The translations under genes were made by a program, and so were the position numbers. Source: Marinagarivorans sp. (GTDB lineage: Bacteria; Pseudomonadota; Gammaproteobacteria; Pseudomonadales; Cellvibrionaceae). From it: a stretch of 57,314 nucleotides of DNA. Shown here one piece after another: positions 27,501 to 35,932 of the stretch. The DNA lies in the NCBI GenBank assembly GCA_028281865.1, contig JANQJB010000051.1, positions 1 to 57,314 of the forward strand, given 5' to 3'. The notes under the pieces were generated by a model. That model saw nothing but the letters and a program-made list of their open reading frames with translations, had not been told where the DNA came from and did not search any database. Numbering within the stretch: the first letter of the stretch is position 1; every line of letters begins with the position of its first letter.

Positions 27501-27671
27501 AGACGCAGAACTTGAGCTAGACGAGGTAGGATTACCAGAATTGGTCGAACTCCCACCACATCCGACGACAAATAAGGAGACGAAAAACAGGAAAAATAAT
27601 TTTTGCAGGCACAATTTATTTAACGGGTACAGTCTATTTAAGGAGCACAACCTAAGGCAGCACAAATTCAT
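24528..27671 (-). CDS. Large polyserine metzincin-like lipoprotein
   Basis: A 1047-residue protein with a near-perfect AGGAGG upstream of its ATG. A signal ending FVVGC-GG is followed by a polyserine linker. Two Ig-like repeats come next, each with PDAIVDNMELYAGDQLVR- and TTPWDWG-type sequence, and are separated by a second polyserine tract. A long middle part includes a BACON-like segment (NWLQVSPANGELAEDAEREITFTA) and a CARDB-like segment (ALARAFV region, DPNNQIAELDEGNN). The peptidase core has HEFGHNLSLAH (His782) and the Met-turn DFMSYCSPDW (Met833), a convincing metzincin zinc site. A GNWGYQLSRNRL stretch lies between. The C-terminal 200 residues are beta-rich. It is probably a cell-surface protease. 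The target is unknown. Confidence 0.9.
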   Translation of the reverse strand: MNLCCLRLCSLNRLYPLNKLCLQKLFFLFFVSLFVVGCGGSSTNSGNPTSSSSSSASTSSSSSSATSSSSSSSSTSSSSSSGGEENLVLTITQPADGAEFDEGEAITLIAVADPDAIVDNMELYAGDQLVRVEMMTPWDWGPAKNDTLLSNLPLGEHLLTVRATTLAGNTASESVTVNVVPQMGSSSSSSSSSSSSSSSSSSSSSSSGNPAVALNILQPQPNAVFTEGQFFDVVVQANPDNLVDSMDLLVDGRLVRRENTTPWDWGLEKNDTALGELEPGIYELHLQANLLGGGTVSKKQTIEIRPASLRVNGISIIDTDNNMQLAAFNPLPTDQTTEINLDTFATENFSLIANVEGNVASVRFGLNNTANYRLDNTEPYTITVRSNGVIAPWKPVPGNYLITATPYSEDGGQGVAGPRRSVRLVLLQSDIQLLEDRLVLAAKTSSGQSASTSINIVNAGNTTGNFAFSNVPNWLQVSPANGELAEDAEREITFTANACNQDVDEEAQLNFTTSSGTTKQLLVRWVCSDGPLVDFRLERFYFNQGVPANDSDPRAEGRNVQVVKSRPGLARAFVQRFGEQANTPDVILHYRHSNGESGSIPLDKPMTVPLAITEGQLANNYRRRLDRDFFQMGTEYYVVVDPNNQIAELDEGNNRYPREGYLELNIIDPPTFDIVFIPIIAGNNGTNPNLTNARIREFMVVSEDLLPIEDYAFRIRSQPFTYTGTSWSEVLNIVNDFRLAGEREKYYHGIVGSRIGTSGTSGIGRRPGRAAVSRTRPSTIAHEFGHNLSLAHTDCGGPARPEPNYPYANARTGNWGYQLSRNRLRAPDLADFMSYCSPDWIGIFNFRKILNHRGGETRGDQLQKASFNEERDLLMLSGSLSGSSANIERVYSYTGQYHAAKPTLNEIFIYDENEQLIYSDSFVLAALDHSTELHFNIAIPKDRLTGEVHRVRLTRNDIEVLNEVWAKPNSALQKTAPPTLVKRIDEQRVHISWSSLNGESLWVTDLTTNNVLTIDRTGDVVVYTTNDDLELRYQSKGYSRKEVIKVE

Positions 27672-28129
27672 CGCTCTGCACCTCCTGTGTTGAATATTGG
27701 TTTGATCTGATTGGCAAAATGCAAGTATCTATTTATGATATGTTTCTATTTTCTTAATATGCTTCTTTTCGCTAAGCGAAAAGTCACACTTTTTTATTAT
27801 GTAGCTCGTAGACTATTATTAATAAACTAGTCAATTTAATAAACTTCAATGTCAAATAATGAGAATTCGCGCGGAACTAGATCTCATAAAACTGATAATT
27901 AGCAAGAATTCACAACACCATTTGAAAATCAACATATATATATTTAGCTGACTAAGGCTAATTAACTGGTCACCACCGATATTTATGCCATATCGTGAAT
28001 ATCGCGTTATATAGATATACTTCAAGTTTATTAAAAGCATCGCTCAATCATAAATTATTTTCCTTTTAATGATTTAGCCACGCGTTAAAAAGCCTTTTCA
28101 CCCAATGGTTTCGTTGACTTTGGACTCCC

Positions 28130-28213
28130 ATGTTTTACAGGGCGAAAGTTATTGACGCGGTCCGCGAAGAATTTGGCATCAAGCCTTTGGCTAAAGGTCG
28201 GGTCGAGGCTTAA
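28130..28213 (+). pseudogene. Possible 3' remnant of an unidentified gene
   Basis: A 27-codon open frame (MFYRAKVIDAVREEFGIKPL...) ending in TAA. It is richer in G+C than its surroundings and has charged, helix-like sequence. Upstream the same frame is closed by a stop within 15 bp, and no ribosome-binding site is present. It reads like the tail of a decayed gene, perhaps of a mobile element, but I cannot name the family. Confidence 0.25.
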
Positions 28214-28235
28214 AGTTTTTGGGTTCTTATTCTTA

Positions 28236-28274
28236 TTATTACCCAAGGCTAAAATTTTTAACCTTGGGTAATAA
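28236..28274 (-). terminator. Hairpin downstream of the PEP-CTERM gene
   Basis: TTATTACCCAAGG (28236-28248) and CCTTGGGTAATAA (28262-28274) form a perfect 13-bp stem with a 13-nt AT loop, 20 bp beyond the stop of the minus-strand gene. It is a likely transcription terminator. Confidence 0.7.
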
Positions 28275-28293
28275 ACGAAAAGGACCTTAAACG

Positions 28294-29010
28294 CTACAAT
28301 ACCGGAGTCGAACGTCTTAAAAGAACAATCGCAATAAGACCCAGCAAGAGAAGAATGGTAGATGGTTCTGTAACATCAACAATTAAATCGCTCGAAATAG
28401 TAAAAGTTACACCTAAATAATCGTCTGTGGTATTGCGAATTAAATTAAGCGCAATTTCATCACCCACATTTACATTAATGCCCACAGCGCCAAATATTTC
28501 GCGATTATTCCTGTCAGTCAGATCAGTAACAGTGCCTGACAATATTGCTGGGCCACCATTAACCGTAACCGAATAGTTCTGCGAACGATTAAAATTTCTT
28601 GGATTCCAAAGCGAGCCATTAATATCAATAGTTCCGTCAAAAGTACTTGTCCATACAGCAGCACTGTTGGCCCCGCCATTGTCAGTATGCATAATAACAT
28701 CGCCAACTTGCCAATCGATATTCGCGGGATTACTAAACGCCGAGCCATCAAAAGTTGATTTAAACCAAACCGGAAAATTGTTACCTTGGTAAGCAGGTTG
28801 GACACCGGGAAATGTATCAACGCCGACTATGTGAGGCACCGCATTCAAGGAGCTTGCACCTTCACGTAAATCCCATACCCCCGCTATAGGAAGGCCGCCA
28901 TCAGTCCAATCGCTCGTCAAGTCATTAATAACAACCGCATAAGCCTTTCCGGTGAACAACGCGAAGTTAATCAGCAACAAGAAAAATAAGGCAAATAATT
29001 TGTTTTTCAT
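28294..29010 (-). CDS. PEP-CTERM sorting-domain protein
   Basis: A 238-residue secreted protein starting at the ATG at 29010, which has AAAGGAGGG at ideal spacing; longer frames upstream lack this. A signal peptide (KNKLFALFFLLLINFALFTGKAYA) is followed by a beta-rich body. The C-terminus VTEPSTILLLLGLIAIVLLRRSTPVL has the Pro-containing motif, hydrophobic segment and Arg cluster of PEP-CTERM signals. In known systems these are processed by an exosortase (EpsH-type), usually in exopolysaccharide-producing Gram-negatives. No exosortase is in this window. The body (DLTSDWTDGGLPIAGVWDLREG...) looks like a typical variable PEP-CTERM cargo domain. Function unknown. Confidence 0.88.
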   Translation of the reverse strand: MKNKLFALFFLLLINFALFTGKAYAVVINDLTSDWTDGGLPIAGVWDLREGASSLNAVPHIVGVDTFPGVQPAYQGNNFPVWFKSTFDGSAFSNPANIDWQVGDVIMHTDNGGANSAAVWTSTFDGTIDINGSLWNPRNFNRSQNYSVTVNGGPAILSGTVTDLTDRNNREIFGAVGINVNVGDEIALNLIRNTTDDYLGVTFTISSDLIVDVTEPSTILLLLGLIAIVLLRRSTPVL

Positions 29011-29288
29011 CGTTATCCCTCCTTTAATCGTATTTATGTTATTTATGATTTCTAAGACGCCCTCATTTTTGTGCACCATTTGCGTGCAAAACCCAAACCA
29101 AAAAGTAAAAGCTTAAATAAATCATAGATTTATTTATTACGCTCCCTACCGCACTCATTCATATATTTGAAATTCGTAAAGAAAACCGACAGAAAAGAAT
29201 TTTAAACGTTTGTTTTTAGTTTTTATTAATTTGTTATCAAATGGCAGTTAGAATTTATTTCTAATTTTACCAAGCAATAATTAACAAT

Positions 29289-29576
29289 CTAAATTATTTT
29301 TTTATCGCCATCGTTAGCTGGCCAAACTTTTTCCATACAAGACCGGATGGAAGGGAGAGGTTTTGGATGAAGCTCTGGCGGGTGATAGTCATCATCTTCT
29401 TCCTGAGCACGAATTTTTCCGAAAAAATCTGCCTCATGCTTAACATGTTCATTGCAGTAATTTAACGCATCTTCATAAGATACTATTTGATGCTCAGTCC
29501 TAACATTGTATGAACAGGCGGTCATTAAATTGACAATGCAGAGCACAACACATAGATTTATTATCACATTCTTCAT
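29289..29576 (-). CDS. Small lipoprotein of unknown function
   Basis: A 95-residue protein if it starts at the ATG at 29576 (GGATAA about 10 bp upstream); an ATG at 29582 would add two residues. The signal ends VNLMTAC-SYN, a good lipobox. The mature part is short and acidic, with KIRAQEEDDDYHPPELHPKPLPS and two further cysteines (LNYCNEH, RSCMEKVW). No family recognised. It stands alone between the PEP-CTERM gene and the lectin gene. Confidence 0.7.
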   Translation of the reverse strand: MKNVIINLCVVLCIVNLMTACSYNVRTEHQIVSYEDALNYCNEHVKHEADFFGKIRAQEEDDDYHPPELHPKPLPSIRSCMEKVWPANDGDKKII

Positions 29577-29687
29577 GAGCATTTATCCAAATAATTTTAA
29601 TCGAGTTTTTAGTAAGCCACGCAAGTAACTAAGCCCAAAAACCAAATTCTTTATTTAGATAGAATATTGCTACCTTTGAATGTGTCA

Positions 29688-29721
29688 AGTGCTTTAATGC
29701 CACAAATAGCATTAAAGCACT
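29688..29721 (-). terminator. 13-bp stem hairpin downstream of the lectin gene
   Basis: AGTGCTTTAATGC (29688-29700) and GCATTAAAGCACT (29709-29721) form a perfect stem with an 8-nt loop, 41 bp past the stop of the minus-strand lectin gene. There is no T-run, so it may terminate inefficiently or protect the mRNA end. Confidence 0.55.
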
Positions 29722-29761
29722 GAAGAATTGATAAATCCAGAAGTACTAACGCCGCTTGATA

Positions 29762-30979
29762 TTACTGATTAAATAATTCAAATATTTGATCGGCAGTTAA
29801 TGAATGGTTATAAATTCTCACCTCGTCAAGCAAACCTTGCCACTGCGCAACGTATTGGCCACTATTAACGTCATCTTTGCAACCGACTGCTAATGGTAAG
29901 TTGTTTTGTACAACCGTGGCGCCAGCAGTCACAGAGGAAACAGGCTGGTTCTTTCGAAATAAATCAACACCAACCGGTATTCCATCGACGTACAACTGGA
30001 ATTCTGAGCCATCAAAAGTACAGGCTAGGTGGTACCACCTATTGTCTTCTAGCCCAAAGGGCGTATCGGCATAATACCAAACCGCATTATTTTCGCCTGG
30101 CTCGTTAAAAAAACTTCCACACCGAGCAACCGGCCAACCATTAATATTCTTGTTGTCGACATCACGCACGTTTAACCAATAAGAGTCTGTTTTTTCAAGA
30201 ACTTCCATGCGTTTACCGTCATAGCTATCTATTGTTGCCATATTAACCCAGGCCATTAAGGTATAGGTTGGAAAACTCAGGGGCGCAGGGTCACCCACAT
30301 CCAGGCAACGCTTATCGTTCGCCGATTGCGGATCGAGCTTTATCGCCTGACCTATTACACCGGACACTGATTCTTTTTGGCCGATAACAACGCCATCAGC
30401 AGAGGATTCCGACTGGTCGAAAACTAAAATATCGATATCATTTTCAAAATCATAATGCAGCACTAATTTATTATTACTACCGCTGTTGTCTTGTGGCGCC
30501 AATTCAAATATTTGATTATCATTATTATTACACGACCACTGTTGCGCGTTTGCCCCTTCAGCAACACTTACTCCCGCAATATCGATGCACTTGTTGCTCA
30601 TTTTATTTTTCAAACTCACGAGCGCATTACCATTTGCCATTCCTTTGTCTAAAGTCGTAAATAATCTAATATTCTTAGTGTTACACGGCCTCTGCTCGAT
30701 ATTCTGCCCATTTTTCCTCTTGTTACTTCCCCCCTGCACTGCCAAGCACTTACCGCTGTGAACAGCCTTCACTTGAAAAGCGCCGTTGGTACTGATCAAA
30801 TTAAACATTTGATTTTCCGCACCAGTGCAAGAACTCTGCTCAACGTTTGCACCGTTGTTGCTTCCGCTTATTGTTAAACACTTTTGTGAATGCGACGCTT
30901 TCAGCATGACCGGCTCCGAGGCAGCAAAAGCACTGAGAAAAAATAAGCCAAACGAAATAAGCTGTAAAAATTTATTCAT
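29762..30979 (-). CDS. Secreted ricin-B-type lectin with LamG-like domain
   Basis: A 405-residue protein from the ATG at 30979 (AGGGAAC upstream). A signal peptide ends near SAFAAS. Residues about 20-170 form a ricin B-type beta-trefoil (CBM13-like). Three similar segments are visible, each with a (K)CL-(D/T/A)-(I/V) and an Q-(x)-(W/S)-C and QxF pattern: SQKCLTISGSNNG-, GKCLAVQGGSNK- and NKCIDIAGVS-/QQWSCN. Residues about 180-405 are a LamG/concanavalin-A-like sandwich, ending YVAQWQGLLDEVRIYNHSLTADQIFELF, the usual close of Laminin_G_3. Both domains bind sugars. No catalytic residues are evident, so it is probably a glycan-binding protein. It may have lost or never had a catalytic partner domain. 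Confidence 0.9.
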   Translation of the reverse strand: MNKFLQLISFGLFFLSAFAASEPVMLKASHSQKCLTISGSNNGANVEQSSCTGAENQMFNLISTNGAFQVKAVHSGKCLAVQGGSNKRKNGQNIEQRPCNTKNIRLFTTLDKGMANGNALVSLKNKMSNKCIDIAGVSVAEGANAQQWSCNNNDNQIFELAPQDNSGSNNKLVLHYDFENDIDILVFDQSESSADGVVIGQKESVSGVIGQAIKLDPQSANDKRCLDVGDPAPLSFPTYTLMAWVNMATIDSYDGKRMEVLEKTDSYWLNVRDVDNKNINGWPVARCGSFFNEPGENNAVWYYADTPFGLEDNRWYHLACTFDGSEFQLYVDGIPVGVDLFRKNQPVSSVTAGATVVQNNLPLAVGCKDDVNSGQYVAQWQGLLDEVRIYNHSLTADQIFELFNQ

Positions 30980-31508
30980 AAAAGTTCCCTGTGGAATCAA
31001 AGTAGCTATTTGGGATCGCAATTTTACCCAAGTAATCTTTCATTTATAGAATCTACGGGCCACTTCGCTGGTTTCTTTTTTCCGCTGAATACTCAATATA
31101 GTCAAGACATACAGCCAGGGTTATTAAAGTAAAAGCCTTGCTAAGCAAATTACTTCTATATTGATACAGGGAAATTCGCTGCTTAAATATCAGATTTAAT
31201 ACAAGAGGATGTCAGTTTTATGAATGCCTTTTATATTTTTCTTTACAGTTTTTATAATTTTCTCAGCTAAAATAGAATTAGGAAAACCATCTTTAATAAG
31301 ATAATTCCTAACAGCCGACAATTTATATATTTATGTAAATATATAATTAACACAGTAAGAAAAATTTACACCCGAGTGCACAGGAAGGAAACATTTCATG
31401 CTTCAAGTGACAGGCAAAACATGTACACATCAATTACAGCCTTTGCCGGAGTACTTGAGAGTCTTTGAACTGCCTTTAAGATACAATTATCGACCTTAAG
31501 ACACAAAA
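30980..31508. other. AT-rich intergenic stretch
   Basis: About 530 bp without a supported gene, lying upstream of the lectin gene. No clear operator was seen. Confidence 0.5.
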
Positions 31509-31538
31509 AAGGCCGTGTAGCTCGCGCTACCCGGCCTT
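31509..31538 (-). terminator. Intrinsic terminator of the DUF1592-DUF1552 operon
   Basis: AAGGCCG-T-GTAGC, a TCGC loop and GCTAC-C-CGGCCTT form a 12-bp stem with one mismatch. On the minus strand it is followed by six T residues, 26 bp past the DUF1552 stop. It is a textbook rho-independent terminator. Confidence 0.92.
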
Positions 31539-31564
31539 CTAATTAACATGACGGTTTTAAGCTA

Positions 31565-32983
31565 TTAAGAAATAGGAACTTCACCCTCACCTATCGTCTG
31601 CATTTTTAATTCACGGCGTATGGTGTCGTTAACCGCAGAGTGTTTTTGCTCTCGTAATATGTGGCGCTTACCGTGTTGCCAGTTACCGATATGTCCACCA
31701 ACTAACATTGCAATTGCAGTTTTTTGGTGTCTATCACCGTTACCCAGACCAGAGCCAAACATAAACCCAGTATTATCGAGCAGATTTTTCCCAAGCCCGT
31801 TGGGTGTATTTTTCATGTTATACATCAACTGCGCAAAATAATCGGCGTGGTAGGTATCAACCCTCACCCACTTATCATAATTAGCCGCGCGATTGTGGGA
31901 AACAGCATTATGGTAATGCACACCAACTCCGATATCTGCGTATAGACACCCTGCCGCTTCACCACCTGCACAATACGTTGCTGAGTGAATCAAACCACAG
32001 CTAAATGCGTGCGGAACAAGTTTCACCGCTGCCGTAATGTGTGGTGTGATGGTTCGCGCACTGCCCTTTCTATTGGGGTTTGGTGCGGGATCATCAGGCA
32101 TCTCCGCGCTGGTAAACGGCGCATCGCAATCAATTTCTACCGGATTTTCAACCATGCGATCGAGATCCAGCTCAATGTCGCGCGTCGCATCACAGTAATC
32201 TCTGAAGCGTCTGCGGTCTTCCGAACTAAGAGCGTTCGAATTCGCTAACGCATCGCAATCATCTTTCACATCATCAAGTACGCTGATTTGTCTTAATGTG
32301 CGCCGGCTAATGCCACCGCCACCACCAGACCCTGGTACTGAATAAAGTTGGTCGAACTGTTTGCGAATATCCGAATCGAGCGCAAGAATTGTCCCGGCTT
32401 TACTCCAGTTAAGCGCATTCTTCTGTTCGTTGTTGTATTGCATCCGTCCAGTATCGAGCTCAGAAGACCCTGCCATGCGCAGCACTTTTGCGTCTGGATT
32501 GGGCAAGTTAGTTGTTGTACCCAGCTCTTTTTGGTTCATCCAGTCGGAATGTTCCTGGTCGAGCGACCAGCGAAATTTCGCTAAGTCGTCGTTCGGAATT
32601 GTTTTACCTGTTAACCAACTGGAAATCGACGTTAAATGCCCGTTACCAGCGCTACCAAAGCCACTTGCATTAGTCATTTTTTGATAAAAGCTAATGTCAT
32701 TAATTAAACCAAGCGTTTCAAAAGCTTCAAGCGAGGTGCCTTTTAAGGTCCAGCCTTCTTTTGCTGTGCCAGGAGGAAACCATTTTTCCTCAATAATGCC
32801 GTTGGGCACATACATCGCAACAAAGCGCGTCGCGTCTTCTTGCGCCTGAGCATAGGCCGCGTCGGAGTCATACATAGCTTCCAACAAAGGCAGCGCCACT
32901 GCAGCGTTAATGCTGTAAACAGAGCTGCGAAGAAGCGTACGACGAGTCAGTTTTTTGGTTCTAGGATTACGTGAAAATTTCAT
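31565..32983 (-). CDS. DUF1552 (HXXSHH) family Tat-exported protein
   Basis: A 472-residue protein with GGAGATATTAGAG before its ATG. TRRTLLRSSVYSINAAVALPLLEAMY is a twin-arginine-type signal. Family segments are RFVAMYVPNGIIEEKWFPPG, LTSISSWLTGKTI, KVLRMAGSSELDTGRMQYNN, HAFSCGLIHSATYCAGGEAAGCLY, HYHNAVSHNRA and FGSGLGNGDRHQKTAIAMLVGG. They align closely with the orphan copy at 18197-19795 and more loosely with the one at 13797-15200. It is the second gene of an operon, 28 bp after the DUF1592-group cytochrome gene, and ends at a strong terminator. Function of the family is not established. Confidence 0.93.
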   Translation of the reverse strand: MKFSRNPRTKKLTRRTLLRSSVYSINAAVALPLLEAMYDSDAAYAQAQEDATRFVAMYVPNGIIEEKWFPPGTAKEGWTLKGTSLEAFETLGLINDISFYQKMTNASGFGSAGNGHLTSISSWLTGKTIPNDDLAKFRWSLDQEHSDWMNQKELGTTTNLPNPDAKVLRMAGSSELDTGRMQYNNEQKNALNWSKAGTILALDSDIRKQFDQLYSVPGSGGGGGISRRTLRQISVLDDVKDDCDALANSNALSSEDRRRFRDYCDATRDIELDLDRMVENPVEIDCDAPFTSAEMPDDPAPNPNRKGSARTITPHITAAVKLVPHAFSCGLIHSATYCAGGEAAGCLYADIGVGVHYHNAVSHNRAANYDKWVRVDTYHADYFAQLMYNMKNTPNGLGKNLLDNTGFMFGSGLGNGDRHQKTAIAMLVGGHIGNWQHGKRHILREQKHSAVNDTIRRELKMQTIGEGEVPIS

Positions 32984-33011
32984 CTCTAATATCTCCGTTC
33001 CGCGTTAGCTT

Positions 33012-35198
33012 CTAGTCAAGGATGGTGCCGTTATTGGTACTAATTTCAGCGGACAACAAAGTTTTAAATAAGTCTTTCGCCCCCAAATTAGCGGTGTTTC
33101 CTTTAACCTCCTCTAGTGCTCCATCGATTGCACATTTATCTTCCGTCGACGCGTTATAGAGTACGTCACGACCGATAGAGTGGATAAGGAACCTGGAAGC
33201 GATACAGCTTGCAAAAGCGTCATTTTCCGTCAGGATTTGTGCGAGCCCAGGAGCTGCCGCAAAGTTCTTGCCTGCGAGTGAACCCGACGTATTGACCATT
33301 TCACCATCCGGATCAAACTGCGTTGCAGCTCCGGTAACATCAAACTCAGTAAACACCCAACCGATCGGGTCGATCCGATTATGGCAACTTGAGCATGCCG
33401 CAAGGGAGGCTCGACTTTCGCGCTTCTGCTTTTCGGTCAGCGTTTTATCGTCTGCCTGCATTTCCGCAATCTCAACCACAGAATCTGGCACTTCTAGGTC
33501 TTCACACGCAATTGCCGACAATACGATTTTGCCGCGGTCAACATAGGAGACGCCTTCGGTTTGCACCGCTGATGCTAGGAATGAACCTTGTGTTAACAGT
33601 CCCAAACGATTTAACTCTGCTGGCAAGGTGACTTTTACAAATTTATCGTCAGCTACAGGCGTAGGATCAGGGTTGTTATCAACCGGCATTCCACAGGGGC
33701 TATTGCCACACATGCAAACACTGTTATTGGCTGCACTATTTCTACAGTCGGTGGCTGTGGGACCGAAAATGTCTCGGCATTCTGGAGTCGTATTACACTG
33801 ATCCCCCACCGGCACCTGAACAACAGGGTTCATCACCGGCGGTTCGTTAACCACTTCGCCGAACAAGCTCGGATCAACAGAAATGCCGTAATGATCAGCA
33901 AGGCGCCTATTCACGAAAGTGTAATCCGCTACAAGAATTTCGTTAATCGGCAGATTTTGTTTAACAATATGACTAATAAATGTTTTGGTTTCCGTTCTCA
34001 TATCAGCCATAAGTGAGTTCCAGTCTTCCTGAGTCATTCCTGAAAGGCCCGGATCATAGGCATCACCCGAAACATTTGTGCCAATCCACGGATCGACAAA
34101 AAAATCGACAAAACGATCAAACTTCTCACTCTCGATTAAACGCTCAATCTGCTCGTCGACCGTTGCGCCAGTCAACTGCCCATTTTCTACTAAGTTAATA
34201 AGCTCTTCATCGGGCAGCGAGCTGGTAAGAGAAAGGGCTATGCGATCCGCTAGCTCGCGTTGTGTGAGTGGCGCTTTGCTCTGTTTATCACTTTCACCGT
34301 GGGTAAATAGAAATTGCGGCGAGAGCAGCATATACAGCATCGCAGTTTTTTGACCCTCTACGCTATTGGGAGCCTCAGACATATATTTGCGCAAAGTACC
34401 AACTTCGCCTGCACTGAGAGTCCTTCTAAAGAGACGTCGACCTGCAGCGGACAACGCGTCCACCAAACAGTCAGTGTCAACTGCGCCACAATTATGGTCT
34501 AAGCCATTGTTATCGATAATGCTCTCAGCAGCTGCGTTGGCGGCAGAGGAGTATGAATTTGACCAGTTATAATCTGTTTTCAGACGATAGCCAGATGTCG
34601 CGAAACCGCGCACAATTCCGGTTTCGTCTACCAAGTCTTTAATCGCTTCGCCACCGACACCAAAAATGTCGTTCAATGAATTAGTCAGCTCGGCCTTGTT
34701 CAAACGCCGATTCGGTGAGGCCTTGGCGATACCATTGTCACAGGATTGGGTTGTTTCTATCCCGATAAACTCCTGTCCTAAGAATACGGCCAAATCCGCC
34801 GCACATTCGCCCATACAAAGACTGGAAGAACTACCTGGCGGCATTGCAGAGTGGATATACGATTCAAGTGCCAAGACGTTTTCGCAACGATGTCTGACAA
34901 ATTCATCTGGACTTTCGTCGCAGTTTACAAGCGAGCGCCCGGCTAAATCCATACCGCCTTCCCCATCAGCTCCGTGGCAACCTTCACAGCCTTTGCTCTT
35001 ATACAGCAATTTGCCGCGCTCGTAGGCCGAAATCTGAGAGACATCGCCACTACTACTGCTGCTCGTCGATCCCGAACTCGACGAGCTTGAACTATTGCCA
35101 CTCATCGAACCACTGGATGAACTCGTATTTTCATTCTCTGCTACACACGAGGAGAGCAAAGCTACAATTACGAAAGACCCAATTACTTTTTTAAACAT
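33012..35198 (-). CDS. DUF1592-group lipoprotein with N-terminal cytochrome c domain and Cys-rich insertion
   Basis: A 728-residue lipoprotein from the ATG at 35198 (AGAGGTGG upstream). The signal ends VALLSSC-VA, followed by a Ser/Gly linker. An N-terminal cytochrome c domain has KGCEGCHGADGEGG (heme Cys71/Cys74/His75) and SAMPPGSS as candidate axial Met. Then RRLNKAELTNSLNDIFG (DUF1587), RRLFRRTLSAGEVGTL (DUF1595), LTQRELADRIALSLTSSLPDEELINLV (DUF1592) and GLLTQGSFLASAVQTEGVSYVDRGKIVLSAIACEDLEVP (DUF1588). A second heme site CSSCH (602-606) precedes NRIDPIGWVFTEFD. Between the DUF1592 and DUF1588 parts sits an unusual insertion with six cysteines in about 40 residues. First gene of the operon with DUF1552. 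Redox role inferred from hemes. Confidence 0.93.
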   Translation of the reverse strand: MFKKVIGSFVIVALLSSCVAENENTSSSSGSMSGNSSSSSSSGSTSSSSSGDVSQISAYERGKLLYKSKGCEGCHGADGEGGMDLAGRSLVNCDESPDEFVRHRCENVLALESYIHSAMPPGSSSSLCMGECAADLAVFLGQEFIGIETTQSCDNGIAKASPNRRLNKAELTNSLNDIFGVGGEAIKDLVDETGIVRGFATSGYRLKTDYNWSNSYSSAANAAAESIIDNNGLDHNCGAVDTDCLVDALSAAGRRLFRRTLSAGEVGTLRKYMSEAPNSVEGQKTAMLYMLLSPQFLFTHGESDKQSKAPLTQRELADRIALSLTSSLPDEELINLVENGQLTGATVDEQIERLIESEKFDRFVDFFVDPWIGTNVSGDAYDPGLSGMTQEDWNSLMADMRTETKTFISHIVKQNLPINEILVADYTFVNRRLADHYGISVDPSLFGEVVNEPPVMNPVVQVPVGDQCNTTPECRDIFGPTATDCRNSAANNSVCMCGNSPCGMPVDNNPDPTPVADDKFVKVTLPAELNRLGLLTQGSFLASAVQTEGVSYVDRGKIVLSAIACEDLEVPDSVVEIAEMQADDKTLTEKQKRESRASLAACSSCHNRIDPIGWVFTEFDVTGAATQFDPDGEMVNTSGSLAGKNFAAAPGLAQILTENDAFASCIASRFLIHSIGRDVLYNASTEDKCAIDGALEEVKGNTANLGAKDLFKTLLSAEISTNNGTILD

Positions 35199-35932
35199 AA
35201 TATTAACCACCTCTGTTAGAAGCTTCCTTAATGCGTTTAGCGCCATACAGCCAAAAATAAAAAACTGTAATTTCTAAAACCTAAATAACAAAACTGAATA
35301 TGTGCTAACACTTTTTTGCATATATCGCTGCAACCGAACGGCGGTAAGCCATATGTGACATAAGCAGCGTGCAGCGATTTCGTTTTATGAATATTTAACG
35401 GCGGGATCTGTGACGATTATTTTCTTGAAATAAGGCTGAAGTTTTAAAACAGCCCGTTCTTTATGTTTAAGTAGTACGAAATCGTAATACAAGCATTTGT
35501 CAAAGAAGTCCCAATGTCAATTACCCGCTTTTACAACTTTTAAAATTTGTAAATCAGTGCGCACTTTCTTATATAACTATTTCAAACTCTAAGCGTTAAG
35601 TGAATTTGATAGTACTTAACTTAAGTAAAAACCGGCCCAGCAGCGCCATCACTCCTTTTCCGTAAACACTATTTCTTTTTATATGCATGCCCGTTAAGAA
35701 AGGCCATTAGGAGCGTGTGAGTATCTTAGCTATCCACCGAATTAATCAAGTCACCAAAATTCATGACGACGATTAAAAGCTTACTAAGCTTTTAAATTTT
35801 GTTATTTAATGTTTTTACAAATCAGCCGTTGTGCAAAAGTGTGTCTGATAGTGGACCTAATGGCAATCTGGCAACGCGAAAAAGGAAATCAAATGCTTAA
35901 AATAATAAGCCCCATGCTAAAATAACAAGTAC

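Larger units (their letters stand above)
27672..28293. other. Intergenic region with a coding-like remnant and a terminator
   Basis: AT-rich between the metzincin gene start and the PEP-CTERM gene end. It holds a short higher-GC coding-like tail at 28130-28213 and the hairpin at 28236-28274; otherwise nothing supported. Confidence 0.5.

Noticed and set aside
24528-27671. Serine-codon tracts considered as CRISPR or satellite arrays
   Set aside because: The repeats are in-frame serine codons inside lipoprotein genes, with no spacers and no cas genes.
27046-27693. Two very acidic Glu/Leu-rich plus-strand open frames
   Set aside because: They are the reverse complement of polyserine-coding tracts, which read as EELEDELDDEL-type sequence; artefacts of the tract.
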